The position numbers and the translations under genes were made by a program. The notes under the pieces are model-generated. The model made no database searches. It worked only from the letters and a program-made list of their open reading frames with translations, and had not been told where the DNA came from. 9,264 bases of DNA from an uncultured Planctomycetaceae bacterium (GTDB taxonomy: Bacteria > Planctomycetota > Phycisphaerae > UBA1845 > UTPLA1). The DNA is taken from contig CALLKH010000217.1 in assembly GCA_938008425.1 (NCBI GenBank), positions 1 to 9,264 of the forward strand. Direction: 5' to 3'. Below, in pieces: positions 6,452-9,264 of the stretch; the stretch's first letter is position 1; each line of letters opens with the position of its first letter.

Positions 6452-7028
6452 GGCCTCTATTAATCGCCCCACCTACATACTGTCATACGCGAGAACGCGC
6501 CGCTCGTTCGTCTGATATTCCTGCTGCTCTCAGCGTTACAACCTGTCTTCAAGGTGGAGCAAATACTGCCCTTCGGCGAGGCACTTTTGGCGATCTGTCT
6601 CACTACCCAGAACATCGGTCCTACCAGGCACTTTTCTGCAGTTTTTCCGGGACGACAAACACAAGATGTAGTTATCGTCCCCACTCAAAATGAGATCGTC
6701 TCAAATGCGATACAGTTCGCTATTATCGGACAAACTACTGCAAATAAAGGGATAGCGGCGTTGTCAGGGTTGGCCGTGCCGCCTGTGAAAAACCTCAAGA
6801 CCGACATTAGGTGAATGCCTGAACCCCAATATGTTGTGGTGTCGTCCGATAATTTAGCATCACCTGAGGCACCGAACGCTCCTCCCGATCCAGCCCGCTC
6901 CCAGTCCTGTCAACAGGGCACCGGCAAGAACTGCCTGGCTTGATCTCGTTGTCGATACACGCTTTAGAGCGATTCCCCTCCCGGATGGATGTTCCGGCCC
7001 TGCCGAGTGGATTGAATGCAGGAATCGT
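6452..7028. other. Long intergenic region without a convincing gene
   Basis: About 600 bases between the flgM start and the PreT-like gene, clearly more AT-rich than the genes around it. Short open frames occur on both strands (for example 6460-6684 minus and 6554-6814 plus), but they show no recognisable domain, no good ribosome binding site and no codon bias like the neighbours. It must contain the flgM promoter. The notable structure is the inverted repeat at 6719-6858, described separately. No tRNA, tmRNA, SRP or RNase P signature was seen. Confidence 0.5.
6719..6858. repeat. Inverted repeat pair, possible relic of a small mobile element
   Basis: ATTATCGGAC at 6722-6731 is the exact reverse complement of GTCCGATAAT at 6844-6853. 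Allowing a 2-base gap, both arms extend outward to GCTA/TAGC (6719 and 6858), giving GCTA..TTATCGGAC on the left and the reverse of GCTAAATTATCGGAC on the right. The enclosed 112 bases have no gene. An overlapping stem, AGGTGAATGC (6809-6818) with GCATCACCT (6857-6865), has one bulged base. Terminal inverted repeats of a short non-autonomous element, or a decayed insertion sequence, would look like this; no transposase remnant was seen. Confidence 0.35.
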
Positions 7029-7034
7029 TATAAT
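7029..7034 (+). promoter_or_regulatory. Perfect -10 box (TATAAT) directly before the PreT-like start
   Basis: TATAAT ends only 8 bases before the ATG at 7043, so transcription would start at or within a base or two of the A of the start codon. This matches the absence of a Shine-Dalgarno sequence at normal distance (AGGAAT at 7020-7025 is 17 bases away). No consensus -35 sits at 17 bases; TTGAAT at 7012-7017 is 11 bases upstream. Confidence 0.5.
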
Positions 7035-7042
7035 CCGCCAAC

Positions 7043-8380
7043 ATGTCCAAATCTGATACAAAAAGTCGGGCGGAACAGATTTCTCAAAGGTTCGCGGAGT
7101 TGGAGCCGCGCTATACGCCGGACGAGGCGGTGGCCGAGGCTTCAAGATGCCTCTTCTGCTACGACGCGCCCTGCACCCGTGCATGTCCAACTGAGATTGA
7201 TGTGCCCAAATTCATACGCCAGATCCTTCACCAGAATCCGCTCGGCGCGGCCGAGACAATTCTCGACGCCAACATTTTCGGCGGATCGTGCGCGCGGGCA
7301 TGCCCCACCGAGGTGCTCTGCGAAGGCGCCTGCGTCGACAACACGCTGCTCAAGAGCCCGGTTCGCATCGGCCGGCTTCAACGGTATGCCTGCGACGAGG
7401 CACACGATAAGAACGTTCACTTCTTCGAACCCGGCAAGGACACCGGCAAGCGCGTCGCCATTGTCGGCGGCGGACCGGCGGGACTGAGCTGCGCCCACGA
7501 GCTTCGACGCCTGGGCCACGCCGTGACCGTCCTTGAAGCGCGCGAGATGCCGGGCGGCATCAATACCTACGGCATCGCCGCGTACAAGTATGACACCGCA
7601 TTTGCACTTCGGGAGGTGGAGCAGGTCAAGGCGATCGGAGGCATTGACATCCGTCTCAATACGAAGGTTGATGGCGCCGGCGTCGCCAGACTGCTGAAAG
7701 ACTACGACGCGGTGTTTCTCTCGGTCGGACTCGGACGAACGGCCGCCCTCGGCATTCCCGGCGAGGAGACACCGGGCGTCTGGGAGGCGCTCGATTTCAT
7801 ATTCCAGACACACACGCTGCCGTTCGATCAGTGCCAGTGCGGCCACAACGTGCTCGTGATCGGCGGCGGCAATACCGCGGTCGACGTCGCCACGGCCGCG
7901 ACGCGCCTCGGCGCCGAGAAAGTGACGATCGCCTATCGCCGCGGCGAGCCCGAGATGCCCGCCTTCAAGTACGAATACGAACTCGCGCTCTCCGAGGGCA
8001 TTATCTGGGAATTCAATGCGGCGCCGGTGCGCGTCGTTGAAAAGAACGGCCGTGCGACCGGCGCGGAATTCATCCGCACGCGAAACGTCGGCGAAGGGCG
8101 AACCGCGAAGCTGGAAACGATCGCCGGATCCGAGTTCATCCTCGAAGCCGACATGATCATCAAGGCGCTCGGACAGGAGCCGCTGATCGATCTGCTCGGT
8201 AACATTTCCGGTCTGAAGATTGAAAAGGGCCGCGTCGTCATCGACGCCGCCACGGGCTCCACGTCCGTTCCAAAACTCTTCGCCGGCGGCGATTGCACGA
8301 GCAAGGGCGCTGAAGTCGTGGATGCGGTTCAGGAAGGCAAGATCGCGGCGCGCGGAATACACGCCGGGCTTTCGAGCTGA
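7043..8380 (+). CDS. PreT/GltD-like iron-sulfur FAD oxidoreductase (dihydropyrimidine dehydrogenase NAD-binding subunit type)
   Basis: 445 residues. The N-terminal domain has two cysteine sets for [4Fe-4S] clusters: C36, C39, C44, C48 (CLFCYDAPCTRACPT) and C83, C87, C93, C97 (CARACPTEVLCEGAC). The FAD-binding fold begins at VAIVGGGPAGLSCAHEL (138-154), the NAD(P)-binding fold at VLVIGGGNTAVD (270-281), and the FAD pyrophosphate segment is LFAGGDC (412-418). This is the layout of PreT and of the small subunit of glutamate synthase (GltD), which pass electrons from NAD(P)H through FAD and Fe-S clusters to a partner catalytic subunit. PreT is favoured by length and the LFCYDAPCTRACPT motif. The usual partner (preA or gltB) is not adjacent: the next gene is convergent and the upstream gene is divergent, so it is monocistronic and its partner and reaction are uncertain. 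Cytosolic. Confidence 0.85.
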   Translation: MSKSDTKSRAEQISQRFAELEPRYTPDEAVAEASRCLFCYDAPCTRACPTEIDVPKFIRQILHQNPLGAAETILDANIFGGSCARACPTEVLCEGACVDNTLLKSPVRIGRLQRYACDEAHDKNVHFFEPGKDTGKRVAIVGGGPAGLSCAHELRRLGHAVTVLEAREMPGGINTYGIAAYKYDTAFALREVEQVKAIGGIDIRLNTKVDGAGVARLLKDYDAVFLSVGLGRTAALGIPGEETPGVWEALDFIFQTHTLPFDQCQCGHNVLVIGGGNTAVDVATAATRLGAEKVTIAYRRGEPEMPAFKYEYELALSEGIIWEFNAAPVRVVEKNGRATGAEFIRTRNVGEGRTAKLETIAGSEFILEADMIIKALGQEPLIDLLGNISGLKIEKGRVVIDAATGSTSVPKLFAGGDCTSKGAEVVDAVQEGKIAARGIHAGLSS

Positions 8381-8383
8381 TTT

Positions 8384-8425
8384 CAACCGTGTTGCGGGAA
8401 TCGGGGCGACGACTGAACGCGGTTG
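8384..8425. terminator. Hairpin between convergent genes, possible two-way terminator
   Basis: CAACCGTGTT (8384-8393) pairs with AACGCGGTTG (8416-8425) over 10 positions with a single G-U wobble and a 22-base loop. It begins 3 bases after the PreT-like stop and lies between that gene and the convergent LAB_N gene ending at 8441. There is no T-run on either strand, so efficiency as a terminator is uncertain. Confidence 0.4.
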
Positions 8426-8440
8426 CGGGGAAGGTTTCGC

Positions 8441-8875
8441 TCACCGCCGAAGGTTCGGACGGCTGCGGTCGGCCGCATCGGGGCGAACTTCCGGAAACTT
8501 GGTTTCATCCGGGGGCAGCGCCACGGCATTCATTTTCGAGACGATTTCGAGCAGCCTGAAGCCGATCATCATGTTCAGGATCTGGCCGACGACGAACACG
8601 ATGTCGTGCCTGACCGAGGCATAGATCATCAGCATCACGGATGCGGCGAGTCCCACCCAGATGACCGAGGCCGGCAGAAAGACCCGGCCGCGCTTGCGCG
8701 TCGCCACCCAGTGCCCGACGAGCCCGGCGAGGATCAGCGTCTGCGCCGCCATGCCGAAGACGACCCATCCGAATTCGATGCGTGAGCCCTCGGTGATGGT
8801 GTCGCGCGCGATCGCCCAGTCGATCCCGCTCACCGGCTCGCCCGTCTTAAACCATGCCAGGAGGTTGACATCCAT
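8441..8875 (-). CDS. Small membrane protein, lipid A biosynthesis N-terminal (LAB_N) type
   Basis: 144 residues with three predicted membrane helices (about 35-58, 68-88 and 91-109). The pattern FGWVVFGMAAQ...W.A.RK...V.LP...IWVGLAAS..LMIYA..R.D.VFVVGQ.LN..I..R.L matches the LAB_N domain, found alone or in front of lipid-A-disaccharide synthase in some bacteria. The C-terminal tail is polar and Arg-rich. Its role is not settled; stand-alone copies often sit with envelope glycosyltransferases or lipid phosphatases, and here a phosphatase gene ends 5 bases before its ATG. The start at 8875 has AGGGG about 12 bases upstream, inside the end of the upstream gene, consistent with translational coupling. 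Inner-membrane location is expected. Confidence 0.7.
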   Translation of the reverse strand: MDVNLLAWFKTGEPVSGIDWAIARDTITEGSRIEFGWVVFGMAAQTLILAGLVGHWVATRKRGRVFLPASVIWVGLAASVMLMIYASVRHDIVFVVGQILNMMIGFRLLEIVSKMNAVALPPDETKFPEVRPDAADRSRPNLRR

Positions 8876-8880
8876 CAGGT

Positions 8881-9264
8881 TTATTGTCCCCTGCCGCTGC
8901 CGGCATCCGCACGGCCGTCCGCCACTCGTGCAAAGCGCCCCGGCTTGTAGGCCTTCAACTGCTGGTACACCGCGGTCTGTGATTCCGTGTTAAACCCGAA
9001 TGAGACCATTTCGTCGAGCGCCCTCTCCAGCGACCACCCCTGCCGTTCGATCCGATACAGCGCGCACATGAGTCCCGTGCGATGCCGGCCCGCGGAGCAA
9101 TGAACCAGGACCGGCTGCATCTTCGGATCATCGACCACTTCGAAGAACGCCTTGATCTGGTCATCCGGAACCGTTGCCCGACTGACCACCGTGATGACGA
9201 CGACTTCCGCCCCACGGCTTCGGGCAGATTCTGCTTCCTCGTGCACGGCCTTGCTCAGGCCGTC
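8881..9264 (-). CDS. Protein tyrosine / dual-specificity phosphatase family protein (5' end outside window)
   Basis: The frame is open through the right edge (codons from 9264 onward read DGLSKAV before the GTG at 9246), so the N-terminus is missing. The signature loop HCSAGRHRTG (catalytic Cys codon at 9097-9099, Arg codon at 9079-9081) is the CX5R active site of the PTP/DSP superfamily. It is preceded by a strand ending PVLVHC and followed by the helix LMCALYRIERQGWSLERALDEM..FGF. This form is common among bacterial DSP-like proteins, which may act on phosphotyrosine, phospholipid or sugar phosphates; the substrate cannot be told from sequence. The last 20 residues are low-complexity, rich in Gly, Arg and Ala. 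The close spacing with the LAB_N gene downstream suggests joint expression and perhaps a lipid or envelope substrate (inference). Confidence 0.85.
   Translation of the reverse strand, partial: DGLSKAVHEEAESARSRGAEVVVITVVSRATVPDDQIKAFFEVVDDPKMQPVLVHCSAGRHRTGLMCALYRIERQGWSLERALDEMVSFGFNTESQTAVYQQLKAYKPGRFARVADGRADAGSGRGQ

Noticed and set aside
6461..6479. Sigma-28-like promoter for flgM
   Set aside because: GGCGATTA on the minus strand matches the GCCGATAA -10 at six of eight positions, but no TAAA-like -35 lies at the right distance.
6460..6684. 74-codon minus-strand frame directly upstream of flgM
   Set aside because: Composition is unlike a folded protein, no family resemblance, and it would occupy the region expected to hold the flgM promoter.
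6554..6814. 86-codon plus-strand frame in the AT-richer gap
   Set aside because: GTG start without a ribosome site, no domain recognised, and it runs across the left arm of the inverted repeat; kept as non-coding.
6845..6852. TCCGATAA as a sigma-28 -10 box on the plus strand
   Set aside because: Seven of eight matches, but no -35 partner and it is part of the inverted repeat arm, which occurs in both orientations.
7142..8386. 414-codon open frame on the minus strand over the PreT-like gene
   Set aside because: The plus strand carries all Fe-S, FAD and NAD motifs in order; the antisense frame has none.

Overview
The window is a GC-rich (roughly 60-65% by eye) bacterial chromosomal segment with eight protein-coding genes, two of them cut by the window edges. 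The best guess for the host is a Planctomycetota bacterium, perhaps of the Phycisphaerae type. This is inferred from the style of the first gene (FG-GAP repeats, a thrombospondin-type-3-like calcium segment and a C-terminal dockerin-like half motif), from the GAF-SpoIIE phosphatase paired with a DUF4286-like protein, and from the LAB_N/phosphatase pair. No rRNA or marker gene is present, so the assignment is tentative.

Layout. Positions 1-1172 (+) hold the 3' end of a secreted repeat protein with five units of exactly 67 residues (201 bp), followed by a probable terminator hairpin. Positions 1465-3102 (+) hold a two-gene unit: a GAF plus PP2C/SpoIIE (RsbU-type) serine phosphatase and a small DUF4286-like protein. 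Convergent to it, 3155-5859 (-) is a complete high-affinity zinc uptake operon, transcribed znuA-znuC-znuB. In front of znuA is a perfect 17-bp palindrome placed inside a candidate promoter, which is the expected arrangement for a Zur-type repressor. A strong 10-bp hairpin separates znuA from znuC. Upstream of that operon and on the same strand lies flgM (6160-6438), with its own intrinsic terminator at about 6052-6081.

A roughly 600-bp, more AT-rich gap (6439-7042) has no convincing gene but carries an inverted repeat that may be a relic of a mobile element. Next is a stand-alone PreT/GltD-like iron-sulfur flavoprotein (7043-8380, +) with a perfect TATAAT placed so close to its ATG that a leaderless transcript is likely. 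Convergent to it are two tightly coupled minus-strand genes: a CX5R protein-tyrosine/dual-specificity phosphatase (partial, 8881-9264) and a small membrane protein of the LAB_N type (8441-8875).

How the genes work together: ZnuA, ZnuC and ZnuB form one ABC importer. The GAF-SpoIIE protein and the DUF4286-like protein are probably co-transcribed, but a shared function is unknown. The phosphatase and LAB_N protein are probably co-translated and may act on lipid or envelope substrates, which is inference. I see no clear new multi-gene system such as a defence island, CRISPR array or biosynthetic cluster. The most interesting signals are regulatory: the zinc operator/promoter, the intra-operon hairpin, the putative leaderless start and the unexplained inverted repeat.
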